Positions 48,936 to 61,667 of a stretch of 64,000 nt of DNA are shown here, one piece after another. The stretch is taken from contig NC_092348.1 in assembly GCF_963676685.1 (NCBI RefSeq), forward strand, positions 14,110,867 through 14,174,866. The letters are read 5' to 3'. The notes below the pieces were generated by a model. That model was not told the DNA's origin, did not search any database, and saw nothing but the letters and a program-made list of their open reading frames with translations. Numbering within the stretch: position 1 is the first letter of the stretch; the number at the start of each line of letters is the position of its first letter. The position numbers and the translations under genes were made by a program. The stretch comes from Mytilus edulis (Eukaryota > Mollusca > Bivalvia > Mytilida > Mytilidae).

Positions 48936-49599
48936 TTCAAACGTTATGTCTCATATCTTTAAGAGGGATTTTCCAGATATATATTTATAGACAAAATTAT
49001 TCTTTTCTATTTGTAAATGATTGCATAGAATACTTATAACAGGAAATTAATTGTACGATTTTCGGAAACGAACTTGTTAAACATTTTTTGTGGTGTTTAC
49101 CTATTTTTAGTTTAAAGGTTGAACGAGCTTGTCAAACAATTAGCAGGTTGTAAATTTTATTTCATCATCTAAAAAGCAAAGACTAGTCGAGTAGTTTAAG
49201 AGTCGGACCCTCCCATTACAAAAGCAACATGGGCTATAACAAACCAATTTATGACAATTAGAAAATATTGCATTGCTTCCTTAGATTTCGATAGTATGTA
49301 TTTACTAAGACTAGAATTGTTCTGTATTTTATTAAGCAGACTTTAATTTATTTTGCTACTGTCTTTAGTTAGTTTAAATCAAGTTATAGTTGCAGTTGTT
49401 CTTTTTGCTGATGCAGATTTATTTCCACATGTAGAAAATCAAAGAGAAATCTCTCTCATTTAGTATGCAGCTGTAGTTTTGGACAGCCATATACAGTGAA
49501 TAATGAATGTTATTCTAGATACTAACTAATTATAATCTACTTTTAAAGATAATTGCACGTCTGTAGATTTTAACTTAATTAACAGTCATGCGTCAAAAA
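48936..49599. other. Upstream of receptor exon B, nothing recognised
   Basis: AT-rich. It should contain the minus-strand promoter or 5' UTR of exon B, but no element can be defended. Confidence 0.35.
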
Positions 49600-49702
49600 G
49601 ACCATCGCACTTCGGCGCAGACCATCGCACTTCAGCATGACCATCGCACTTCAGCGTGACCATCGCACTTAAATGTAACCATCGCACTTCAACGTGACCA
49701 TG
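49600..49702. repeat. 19-20-bp tandem repeat ('gaccatcgcacttcagcgt')
   Basis: Five units plus a partial sixth, each starting (g/a)accatcgcactt with a variable end (cggcgca, cagcat, cagcgt, aaatgt, caacgt). The GC-rich units stand out from the AT-rich flanks. Confidence 0.88.
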
Positions 49703-50108
49703 GGATATATACAAGAAGACAGTGAATCAGTCAAAAAAGGGGTTATATCAAAGTATTTATTTTCCGTCGAGCAACGTTCATGATAGAAATTATTTCACGT
49801 TTTTCCAGTCAATTATATACCCCCTTTACCACACTCATAGAGATTGTTATATAATCTTTTGTTTCATTTTTATAGCAATATTGATAAAAATTGAAGTCAT
49901 TACGTCTGGTATTTTTATTTCTTTTAGGGGGTAACATCTAATTGAAAGTTGAAACAAGACAATTTTTAATTCATTTGTTTTTATCAATGACATCATATGA
50001 AAATTTAAACTGGATCATTTGGCCCCTATGCCAATATAATCACATAATCATTAATTATTTGTTAAACAAGATAATCATATAAACGGTCTGGTAATCAAAA
50101 TTAAATAA

Positions 50109-50300
50109 TCACTTTAAAAACGGCCAAGTAATCACATGATCAAAAACCCCGAGATGAGGCTCGATCATGTCGTCACGGCTGAACTTCTTATGGCATCGCT
50201 GTACGAAGTCTGTTCCTTTCATAGCAGTGAGCATAGCGGCCGATTCAGTAGAACGGCTAAATTTCATACCAGCAAGCTTACTACTCTGATCATGCTTCAC
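50109..50300 (-). pseudogene. Protein-like fragment of unknown origin
   Basis: 63 codons on the minus strand (MKHDQSSKLAGMKFSRS to LGVFDHVITWPFLK) with higher GC than the flanks and a balanced composition. No splice sites or neighbours explain it. It may be a fragment of a mobile element ORF. Confidence 0.2.
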
Positions 50301-50785
50301 TGATTAAGGGGATTCTTTCATAAGGTACTGTTTTATTGCCGTCTCAATGATGTATTTAAATAACTTTAATAGTCTTTTGTCTGCTCTTTAAAAAGTAAAA
50401 ACATTTAAAATTCTAAAGATAGTAAAAACAAACATAGTTGTCGAGAGATAGTGTCTATATACAAATAATTTAATTTTGGATGTAACGCGTCTTCTGATTG
50501 GCTGACATTGTTATGTTTATCAGCTCATAGATATAATTTTGTTATGTGACCTTAACGTCATCGACGTTTTTTCATGGTTTACTCCGGTTTGATTGCAATA
50601 TATTTTACTGTCTATTAGACTGAGTGTATATTTTCTAATATCTATATTTTTAATTTTCATATATTTAGCTGTGTTTCTTTACAGTTTCTATTTTGATTCT
50701 ATTGAAACATTAACACAAAGTTGTTGTTATTTTTTTTTTTTATATAATTATTATATGTACTTATATCATTGTTTTTTTTATGCAT

Positions 50786-50856
50786 TGTAAAGCGCTTAGA
50801 GTGAATGTTTATTTAGATAAGCGCCATATAAGCACTGTAAATAATAATAATAATAA
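50786..50856 (+). mobile_element. L2-like LINE or SINE 3' end with (TAA)n tail
   Basis: 'ttgtaaagcgcttagagtga', 'gataagcgccatataagcac' and a run of 'ataataataataataat'. This is the recognisable 3'-terminal pattern (AAAGCGCTT...AAGCGC.ATATAA) of L2-type LINEs and their SINE partners in many animals. The rest of the element is not recognisable upstream. Confidence 0.6.
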
Positions 50857-51439
50857 TTTTGATATCTTTTCTTTATTTCAAAACAATGAATTTGAACAAT
50901 AAATGTAATAAGTGCATGATAAAGTGCGTGCAGAAAAGATTCAATTGTTTTAATCTTATAAGAACAATAAGAAGTTTCCTTCCTTAAGATGTTGACGCAA
51001 CTTTAAAAGGAGTTTTTTCCTGAAACACTCGACTAATGTATGACAGAAATATCGTAATGAGAAGGGTATTTCTTACTAGGTAATTGTAGTTCGAAAATTC
51101 CACGAATCGTTTATGTAAAAAAGAAGCAACGAATGCTGTTATATATATATACCATGAAAGCCCATCCAATAAACAGCGATAGCTATGCTCGTAATGTTAA
51201 TCAGCGATACAAATAGGCCATAATGGCATTAAACCTGTAGAAGACCGTAAAGTGACATATATGTGCTAACTTTCAGTGTCATTTGGTCTCTGGCGATCAT
51301 ATCACATCTGCTTATTGTGATACAAACAGCATCAAACATCATATGACTGTTAATGACGTCTTCATACAAAATCCATCGGATGTTGTATGTGTACTGATTG
51401 ATATTTTAGTCTTAGAAATATGATTTGTTATTTATAAAA

Positions 51440-51480
51440 GTAAGAAGATGTGGTATCATTGCCAATGAGGAGAAAATTCT
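51440..51480 (+). repeat. Mussel repeat fragment ('gatgtggtatcattgccaat')
   Basis: A short copy of a repeat that also appears at 12432 and, more decayed, at 31035. I recognise it from mussel genomes. Confidence 0.45.
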
Positions 51481-51774
51481 GTTCAAGCAGATGACAACAA
51501 AATATTATATTCCGAATCCAGATTTCCCGGCCCATACCATCAAATAGATCAAGTGACTTAGTAGTTGTTGAACTAGCTGTTAGAAACTGCGAGTACTCTC
51601 TGATCTGTACTTTTTATTTTTTTCTGTAGTGAGGGATGTATAAATACCCTGCCACATTCGTCTGTGTTTTGTTATGAGTTTTTGTCTGCTTTGTATCGAT
51701 CTGTTGAGCTAAACCCTTTTTTCAATAGTGTGTTCTTATATTGTACTGTTACATGTACTACAGCACTATCCAAT

Positions 51775-51860
51775 GTTAGGGAAAGGGTTTGCGCCTTAAA
51801 ACTTGTTTAATCCCGCCACACTATATTTATATACGCCTGTCCCAAGTCAAGAAACTATAA
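51775..51860 (+). repeat. Decayed member of the 6003 repeat family
   Basis: Shares 'gtttaatcccgccaca' and 'cgcctgtcccaagtcaagaa' with 6038-6075, with about one substitution in six. Confidence 0.55.
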
Positions 51861-52614
51861 TTGAGTTGTTGCCGTTTGTTCATATCATTTATAATTTTTT
51901 TCGTAAATTGTTGTGTTATAAATTATGTCGTTATATTTCACAACTGAACTATATCATATATTCAATTTCGGGGCCTCTTATATCCCACTATATGGATGGT
52001 TTCTTTTTCTCATGGCCGTGTGGTTGCCTGTAATTGCTCACGATTTTCTTCATTTGAGCATTGGCAATCTCCTTATTTTTATATTAATCAATTCTACGTG
52101 CGCACAATGTTATGAGTGCAGTGATGTATTGTTCCTTCTCATATAATGTTATAGTATACTAACAAATTACCCATTTAACAAGTTAAATGTTAAGCGCGTT
52201 ATAAATCTATATATATTATATATATATAACAGGTTCATAACAGTTAACTCAATACTCCATCAAATTCTCAAAGTAAACTTTATATTTTAGGAAAAGCCAT
52301 GAATACAACCAAATAAGTTGAATATTCTAAATTTATTGAAACAAATCCTTCGTTTGTGATTTTATTACACAAATACAAAGGGCTAAATTCAATGCTCTGA
52401 AAAATAGTCTTGATTCTTTATAGTTAGCCCCTCATTATTTTCTTTTGTCTTTTTCTACTTGTATATGTTTTGTTCATTATGATCTATCCTGTAAATCCTA
52501 TCCAGATCATCGCATGTGGTCCACACATCGTACAGATAAATATATAGTCGAGTCTTTCCCCTTCCTGAAATATCCCTTCCAATACTTTCTCGACGTAAAG
52601 CAACATTTTTCAGT

Positions 52615-52754
52615 ATGTCACGTTTAGTGGAATATTCAGACAGTGACAGTGATCTAAGCTTAGAATCAGAACAAGAATCTTGTCGCAAAAAAAGAAAATT
52701 GTGTGAAAAATCTTATTTAGATCCAAACCCAAAAAGAAGAGAACAAGATGAATC
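52615..52754 (+). CDS. Possible first coding exon of an unidentified gene
   Basis: ATG follows 'acatttttcagt'. It reads MSRLVEYSDSDSDLSLES, then RKKRKL and PNPKRREQDES, a Ser/Asp acidic patch followed by basic nuclear-localisation-like clusters. It ends at a consensus donor TC|GTGAGT (phase 2); unspliced it stops at TGA 52756. N-termini of this style occur in several nuclear RNA-processing proteins (USB1 is one candidate by feel only). No further exon was found before the window end, where repeats dominate. Confidence 0.4.
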
Positions 52755-52759
52755 GTGAG

Positions 52760-53349
52760 TAGCTTGTTGGATTCTTAGAATCATGTAGAGAGCAACGATT
52801 TCGAAACTTCAAAAAGGGGGTACGTTTTTTTTTATTGGAGTCAGAACACAATTTTATTTAGTTTTTCAACCCTATCAATCAAATTATTTTGTTCCAAATT
52901 TAAGACTATGAGATATCGGGGGAAATCTATAGTCAGAATATTTTTGTGTTCTCTGCTTCACCTTGAACAGAATATTTTTTTCCATCAATTTTGGAATCAA
53001 AGATTTTTTTATAGGAAAGAAAGCATACCTCCTTGCAGTTAAAAGTTTTTTCCCTTAATATTCGAGTACCAAACCAGTTACCGTTTGGAATTCAGGCCCG
53101 AGGGTATTCTTGAATTCAAGTCTCTTTGGAAATATTGTTACAAAATGGATAAGAGTAATCCGCCTCCGTTTGGGATATAATATCCAAAATTAATGGTATG
53201 AAAATCAAAAGTGCAAAAAATATTTATTATGGGTTTCAGCAATAGATATTAAAGGTGCATTTATTAGCTGTATTTCGTTAAACTTTTAGGACTTTGGGGT
53301 CCTCAATGCTCTTCACTTTCGTACTGTATGTGGCCTTGTTAACTTTTTT
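52760..53349. other. Intergenic, nothing recognised
   Basis: AT-rich with long T runs. It immediately precedes the bivalve-element array. Confidence 0.4.
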
Positions 53350-56300
53350 AGCTCACCTGGCCCGAAGGGCCAAGTGAGCTTTTCTCATTACTTGGCGTCC
53401 GTCGTCGTCGTCATCGTCGTCGTCGTCCGGCGTCGTCTGTTAACTTTTACAAAAATCTTCTCCTCTAAAACTACTTGGCCAAATTTAATAAAACTTTGCC
53501 ATTATCATCATTGGGGTATCTAGTTCAAAAAATGTTTCGGAAGACCTGGCCAGCGAACCAAGATGGCCGCCATGGCTAAAAATAGAACATTTGGGTAAAA
53601 TGTAGATTTTGGCTTATAACTCTGAAACCAAAGCATTTAGAGCAAATCTGACATGGAGTAAATTTGTTTATCAAGTCAAGATCTATCTGCCCTGAAATTT
53701 TTCAGATGAATCGGACAACCCGTTGTTGGGTTGCTGCCCCTAAATTGGTAATTTTAAGGAAATATTGCTGTTTTTGGTTATTATCTTGAATATTATTATA
53801 GATAGAGATAAACTGTAACAGCAATAATGTTCAGCAAAGTAAGATTTACAAATAAGTCAATGTGACCGAAATGGTCAGTTGACCCCTTTAGGAGTTATTG
53901 CCCTTTATAGTCAATTTTTAACCATTTTTTGTAAATCTTAGTTATCTTTTACAAAAATCTTCTTCTCTGATACTACTGGACCAAATTAATCCAAAGTTGG
54001 CCACAATCATCTTTGGGGTATCTAGTTTAAAAAATGTGTCCGGTGACCTGGCCAACAAATCAAGATGGCCGCCATGTCTAAAAATAGAACATAGGGGTAA
54101 AATGAAGTTTTGGCTTATAACTCAAAAAACCAAAGCATTTAAAGCAAATCTGACAAGGGGTAAAATTGTTTATCAGGTCAAGATCTATCTGCCCTGAAAT
54201 TTCCAGATGAATCGAACAACCCTTTGTTGGGTTGCTGCCCCTGAATTGGTAATTTTAAGGAAATTTTGCTGTTTTTAGCTCACCTGGCCCGAAGGGCCAA
54301 GTGAGCTTTTCCCATCACTTTGCGTCCGTCGTCCGTCGTCCGTCGTCTGTCGTCCGTCGTCCGGCGTCGTTAACTTTTACAAAAATCTTCTCCTCTGAAA
54401 CTACTGGGCCAAATTGAACCAAACTTGGCCACAATCATCATTGGGGTATCTAGTTTTAAAAATGTGTGGCGTGACCCGGTCAACCAACCAAGATGGCCGC
54501 CACGGCTAAAAATAGAACATAGGGGTAAAATGCAGTTTTTGGCTTATAACTCAAAAACCAAAGCATTTAGAGGAAATCTGACATGGGGTAAATATGTTTA
54601 TCAGGTCAAGATCTATCTGCCCTGAAATTTTCAGATGAATCGGTCAACCCGTTGTTGGGTTGCTGCCCCTGAATTGGTCATTTTGAGGAAATTTTGCTGT
54701 TTTTGGTTATTATCTTGAATATTATTATAGATAGAGATAAATTGTAAACAGCAATAATGTTCGGCAAAGTTAGATTTACAAATAAGTCAACATGACCGAA
54801 ATGGTCAGTTGACCCCTTTAGGAGTAATTGCCCTTTATAGTCAATTTTTAACCATTTTTCATAAATATAAGTAATCTTTTACAAAAATCTTCTCCTCTGA
54901 AACTACTGGGCCAAATTAATCCAAACTTGGCCACAATCATCTTTGGGGTATCTAGTTTTAAAAATGTGTGGCGTGACCCGGTCAACCAACCAAGATGGCC
55001 GCCACGGCTAAAAATAGAACATAGGGGTAAAATGCAGTTTTTGGCTTATAACTCAAAAACCAAAACATTTAGAGGAAATCTGACATGGAGTAAAAATGTT
55101 TATCAGGTCAAAATCTATCTGCCCTGAAATTTTCAGATGAATCGGTCAACCTGTTGTTGGGTTGCTGCCCCTGAATTGGTAATTTTGAGATAATTTTGCT
55201 GTTTTTGGTTATTATCTTGAATATTATCATAGATAGAGATAAACTGTAAACAGCAATAATGTTCATCAAAGTATGATTTACAAATAAGTCAACATGACCG
55301 AAATGGTCAGGCGACCCCTTTAGGAGTTATTGCCCTTTATAGTCAATTTTTAACCATTTTTCGTAAATCTTAGTTATCTTTTACAAAAATCTTCTCCTCT
55401 GAAACTACTGGGCCAAATTAATTCAAACTTGGCCACAATCATCTTTGAGGTACCTTGTTTGAAAAATGTGTCCGATGACCTGGCCATCCAACCAAGATGG
55501 CCACCACGGTTAAAAATAGAACAGGGGTAACATGTAGTTTTTTGCTTATAACTCTGAAACCCAAATCATTTAGAGGAAATCTGACAAGGAGTTAAATTGT
55601 TAATCAAGTCAATATATATCTGCCCTGAAATATTCAAATGAATTGGACAACCGGTTGTTGGGTTGCTGCCCTCCAATTGGTAATTTTTAAAGAAATTTTG
55701 CTGTTTTTGGTTATTATCTTGGATACTATTATAGAAAGCGATAAAACTGTAAACAGCGATAATGTTCATCAAAGTAAGATCTACAAATAAGTCCACATGA
55801 CCTAAATGGTCAATTGACCCCTTAAGGAGTTATTGCCCTTTATAGTCAATTTTTAACAATTTTCATTAATTTGGTAAATTTATGTAAATTTTTACCAAAT
55901 ATTTTTCTCTGTTACTAATGGGCAAAGTTCATTATAGATATAATTGTAAGAAGCAAGAATGTTCAGTAAAGTAAGAACTTCAAACACATCACCATCACCA
56001 AAATACAATTTTGTCATGAATCCATTTGTGTCCTTTGTTTAATATGCACATAGACCAAGGTGAGCGACACAGGCTCTTTAGAGCCTCTAGTTGGTTATTA
56101 TCTTGAATATTATTATAGATAGAGATAAACTGTAAACAGCAATAATGTTCAGCAAAGTAAGATTTACAAATAAGTCAACGTGACTGAAATGGTCAGTTGA
56201 TCCCTTTAGGAGTTATTGCCCTTTATAGTCAATTTTTAACCATTTTTCGAAAATCTTAGTAATCTTTTACAAAAATCTTCTCCTCTGAAATTCCTGGGCC

Positions 56301-57581
56301 AAATTTAACCAAACTTGGCCACAATCATCATTGGGGTATCCAATTTAAAAATGTGTCCGGTGACCCGCCAAACCAACCAAGATGGCCGCCATGGCTAAAA
56401 ATAGAACATAGGGGTAAAATGCAGTTTTTGGCTTATAACTCTGAAACCCAAATCATTTAGAGGAAATCTGACAAGGAGTTAAATTGTTAATCAAGTCAAT
56501 ATATATCTGCCCTGAAATATTCAAATGAATTGGACAACCGGTTGTTGGGTTGCTGCCCTCCAATTGGTAATTTTTAAAGAAATTTTGCTGTTTTTGGTTA
56601 TTATCTTGGATACTATTATAGAAAGCGATAAAACTGTAAACAGCGATAATGTTCATCAAAGTAAGATCTACAAATAAGTCCACATGACCTAAATGGTCAA
56701 TTGACCCCTTAAGGAGTTATTGCCCTTTATAGTCAATTTTTAACAATTTTCATTAATTTGGTAAATTTATGTAAATTTTTACCAAATATTTTTCTCTGTT
56801 ACTAATGGGCAAAGTTCATTATAGATATAATTGTAAGAAGCAAGAATGTTCAGTAAAGTAAGAACTTCAAACACATCACCATCACCAAAATACAATTTTG
56901 TCATGAATCCATTTGTGTCCTTTGTTTAATATGCACATAGACCAAGGTGAGCGACACAGGCTCTTTAGAGCCTCTAGTTGGTTATTATCTTGAATATTAT
57001 TATAGATAGAGATAAACTGTAAACAGCAATAATGTTCAGCAAAGTAAGATTTACAAATAAGTCAACGTGACTGAAATGGTCAGTTGATCCCTTTAGGAGT
57101 TATTGCCCTTTATAGTCAATTTTTAACCATTTTTCGAAAATCTTAGTAATCTTTTACAAAAATCTTCTCCTCTGAAATTCCTGGGCCAAATTTAACCAAA
57201 CTTGGCCACAATCATCATTGGGGTATCCAATTTAAAAAATGTGTCCGGTGACCCGCCAAACCAACCAAGATGGCCGCCATGGCTAAAAATAGAACATAGG
57301 GGTAAAATGCAGTTTTTGGCTTATAACTCAAAAACCAAAGCATTTAGAGCAAATCTGACATGGGGTAACATTGTTAATCAGGTCAAGATCTATTTGCCCT
57401 AAAATTTTTAGATGAATGGGACAATCCGTTGTTGGGTTGCTGCCCCTAAATTGGTAATTTTAAGGAAATTTTGCTGTTTTTGGTTATTATCTTGAATATT
57501 ATTATACCGGGGTAGATAGAGATAAACTGTAAACAGCAATAATGTTCAGAAAAGTAAGATTTACAAATAAGTCAACGTGAC
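53350..57581 (+). repeat. Array of the bivalve 'agctcacctggcccgaaggg' element
   Basis: Two element starts (53350 and 54277) each open with a hairpin (AGCTCACCTGGCCC gaa GGGCCAAGTGAGCT) followed by CGTCGTC-type repeats. The body is made of units recognisable by 'agatggccgcc' at 53561, 54063, 54491, 54993, 55495 (here 'agatggccacc'), 56380 and 57268. Spacing is 502 bp within runs, 428 bp across the second start, then about 887 bp. The 3' end is 'ggctctttagagcctctag' (a hairpin then CTAG) at about 56072-56090 and 56959-56977. The array is cut off mid-unit at 57581 where duplicon 2 begins. Short open frames in it (for example the three MATII..GVS.. frames) are repeat reading frames, not genes. 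Confidence 0.9.
55550..57323. repeat. 887-bp tandem duplication inside the array
   Basis: 55550-56436 and 56437-57323 are near-identical, including two 76-codon antisense frames at an exact 887-bp offset; I found a one-base length difference in an A run near 56350/57237. The junctions lie in 'ttggcttataactc', a segment shared by all units, which points to unequal crossing-over between units. Confidence 0.88.
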
Positions 57582-60500
57582 TTCTCAGTTTTGACACATA
57601 TTAGACCGTTTGTTTTCCTGTTTGAATTGTTTTACACTAGTATGTTTGGGGCCCTTTAGAGCTTATTGTTCGGTGTGGTCCAAGGCTTCGTATTAAAAAA
57701 GAGGGACGAAAGATACCAGAGGGACAGTCAAACTCATAAATCGACAATAACCTGACAACGCCATGGCTCAAAATGAAAAAAGGACAAACAGACAAACAAT
57801 AGTACACATAACACAACATAGAAAAGTAAAGAATAAACATCACGAACCCCACCAAAAACTAGGGGTGATCTCAGGTGCTTCGGAAGGGTAAGCAGATCCT
57901 GCTCCACATGTTAAACGTTATAACTTTGACCTATAATTATTTACGTTTTCCACATTGAATACAACTGAGCATGTAACGAGATTAAACTAGATTTTTGGAT
58001 TTTAACCCTATTTTTCGATTTCAAAGAATAATATGAAAAAAAGATAGACCCCTACATACAAAAATGATTTATGCAAGCTTTTCTTCATTGCTGTATCTTT
58101 TTCAAATAAAAGATCAAAGATTGAACAGTGTCAACAGGGTCCCAAATGTAACGGTCCGCATGGTGTGACGTCATATATGGACGTACAAGTTTCATCCAAA
58201 TACTGACTACAATCCACTCATTTTAGACAAGACGTCTAGTAGTCAATTTTTCTGGCATATGAAATGCGACCTTGAAAAACAACTGGCAGCAAGAGGGTTA
58301 AGCATGTCCTATTACAATGCAAAAAACAGTATCGATAAGACTGAGGATCATCAGATATATAAAACAATAAATACCGAACTCCAGGGTAAATTGAAAAGGT
58401 GTGGGATCCTTTAAACCTTACAACATCAAACGAAAGACTTTCTCTGCCAACTAAACAAATGGTGAACAACTCTCATATTCATGACCTTACCTGCATTTTG
58501 TGGTAAATATGGTATGTTAAACTTGGGTTGCATGCACTAAGTCGGAAATGTGACAGTTGTTTTTTACTTGCTAGAGTTTTATGCAATGTTTACTAAATGC
58601 TCAAGATTTTCTGAATCAAAGAAGGATAATCATAGCTTTGTAGGCAAACCATTTCGGAATTTTTTAGTCTTCAATGCTCGTCGTACAATTTTGAACTCTA
58701 ACGATTTTGATTCGAACGTCTCTTAGAAACTTTTGTAGGAGAAACGCGAGACTGGCTATAAAAAAAGCAAGGCATCTTTGGTGAGTTGTTTTTATGTACC
58801 ATCTGTAAATGAAATGTGTTTTCGAAACGTAAAAAGATATTCTCAAGGTTACACATTTAAACATTTATTCGTGGTTTCTAGCTTTTCAAACGTAATAACA
58901 CATTAGTTTCTATGAAAAAATGTCCATTTGAGTCTTTCGTCAATTAAATATTACCATAAAAAAATCAAACCTTCAAAAGAAATATAGAGACCAACGGGTA
59001 TTAAGGTAACCAAAGCTTTATAAGACAGAGGCAGAAAATACCAAAGAGTATTGTCTATAACAAATATTGGAAGTTACATCAGTTTATTTGGAAAATATGT
59101 GTAAACTTTTGTTTTTCATAAATATTTTTCAAAACTGCTGTCGAAGATTCTTCATGAAATGAACCTCTTACTCTGGAGATGTATTATAACGCTAAAAAAT
59201 TTGTGTGGTTGAAATCAGTAAGCCGACTTCTTAATGAAATTAAACAACGAGGAATGAGCGCATGTTTATTTAAGCACAACTTTTTGGAATTTTGGATCAG
59301 CAATACTCTTCAACTTCGTACTTGCTTGACTAACTACTAGTATATTGATCTGAGCGTCACTGATGAGTCTTATGTAAACGAAACGCGCGTCTTAGCATTT
59401 CGAAATGTACTATTATATTGTTTATTTATGTATTTCTCCGTCCTGAATTTTGTTGCATTTATTTGTATTGTAATCCTGTCATGTAATGTTGTAATTTTAG
59501 TGTTATATTTAACATTGCTATAAAAGCGCGAGGTTTGGCTAACCACAACACCAGGTTAAACTCACAACTTTTTCTTAAAATGTTCTGTACCAAGTCAGGA
59601 AGATAGCAGTTGTTATCTTATAGTTCTCTTCTGTGTGTGTTGCATTGTCATTTGGTTTTTGTTGAACTTCAGAGTTTCTGTTGGTTCGTTGTTTTTCTCT
59701 GATAGTTTATATGCTTCCTTCAGTTTAAGTTTGTAACCTGGTTTGTTTTCTCTCTATCGATTTATGACTTTCGAACCGCGGTATATAACTGTTGCCTTTA
59801 TTTATACAATTTTACTAACAAATAAATACAAGAACAATATTTTTTGTTCTATGATTGTAGTATGAATTTAAAGAAGTAAGTGTAAATCTTTATGAACGAT
59901 TTGTTTTAATGTGGTAGTAGTGGCTTAAAGCATATTAGGACAGTGACTGTATATTACAAAGCATCAAGACTGTGTTTTAGAACGACTGCAGTATACATTT
60001 CAATAAAAAGGCTATCCTCCAACTAAATTCCCTTCCCACTTGTTATATATAGAGAAAGAACGGTGATTTGATTAGTCTAAGGCACGGCAAAACATTGACA
60101 AAATATTAGAGTACTTTTTTTTTACTTTAATGCACAGAAAATAAACATACAAAAATATATATATAATATAAGCATTAAAAAAGAGAAAGGGTAATCACAT
60201 ATTTACATCAGTTAATAGTTTCATAATTCGGTAATGTGTTAACCGTAAACGTCATTTGGCAAGACATTTTTTTACCATTATTCGTAATGAAAGTACACTT
60301 ATTACCACCCTCATGATCTTGACGTCATTCTCAAAACCGAACAACTCTCACAAAGCTATGTATACGCGTTATGATAGTTTTTGCTAACTTTATTTCATTT
60401 CTCATTCTAAACAATGAAACGGCAGTATTATATTATACACCTAGAAATAAATAGATAATTATAGGTTTAATGAAATCAATTGCAATCTCATGTTATATCG

Positions 60501-61667
60501 GCCTTCTTTGATGCTATCGATATCAGCCCGGTTGCAGACTTCATCAATTTTTATGACGTCATGTAATTTATTCAAGTCGCGGTTCCAAAGGTTTTATTTG
60601 GCCCCTCATATGGCCCAGCTTTTAAACCAGATTTAATCCACAATTTTCTACATAAGAAAATGCTTGTACCAAGTCAGGAATATGGCAGTTTTTATTCATT
60701 CGTTTGATGTGTTTTAGTATAAGAATAGATTACCTTAGCCGTATTTGACACAACTTTTTGGAATTTTGGGTCTTCAATGCTCTTCAACTTTGTACTTGTT
60801 TGGCTTTATAACTATTTTGATCTGAGCGTCACTGACGAGTCTTATGTAGACGAAACGCGCTTCTGGCGTATTAAATTATAATCCTAATACCTTTGATAAC
60901 TATTAGTTCTATATTTTGCTGTTTGGCTAGGGACTTTCTGTTTTTAATTTTCCTCCGAGTTAATTATTTTTGTGATTTTACTTTTTTGTTAATGAATGGC
61001 ATCATGTCGTGTAAAAGCGTTCACTTTGGGTATATACTAAACTAGGCAGCAGTAGTTTGTCCATGTTCAAATAAAAAAAAAACGTCATGCATCCTAGGCG
61101 CTTTTCTGGATTAACCTTCATCAGGAACTCTCAAAGCCGAATATTTGAAGTCAAGGATGAACAGTTGAAGAGTTATATATAACTACGAAAGACATATTAG
61201 ATAGCCAACATTCATCTGAGACCAACTTTCATTGAGGGAATTGAAACCTTAGTTTCTTTACAATTTGTTAATCGATTAGGTAGTGAATACGAAAAACGAA
61301 AAAAAACTATAAAAGGTGCGTCGGCTGGGTATCAAAGGTATATAATAATCTTTATCATAGTTCCATTAACCTCAATATGCTTTTTTCGTCTGGAGCCTGG
61401 AGCACCTAATAGCAACCCAAGTCTTTAGTTCCTGAATGTTGAGCTTTCTGTATATTGTTGTTCGTCTCTTCATCCTTTTTTGTTTTTTAGTCCTGACTTT
61501 CTTACTTTGTTTTCAATTTGTAAGGTCGAATATCATATGGGTATCTGTTGCCTCCCTTTTTCAAAAGTGTCAATGCGTATCGAATGTATATAAGATAAAT
61601 TAACATGGAAAAAGCCCCACACAAATCTTGAAACAGTAAAAATATTCCCTATATTAAATAAGGAATA

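Noticed and set aside
49600-49702. Direct repeats that might suggest a CRISPR array
   Set aside because: Units are head-to-tail with no spacers of constant length, and the genome is animal nuclear DNA with introns.
53997-57402. Repeated 66-codon frames starting MATII and 76-codon antisense frames
   Set aside because: They recur because the array unit recurs; stops and indels differ between units and no domain is visible.
57637-57855. 72-residue minus-strand frame shared with 38807-39025
   Set aside because: It is the reverse reading of a known dispersed mussel repeat, present in both duplicons because the block was duplicated.
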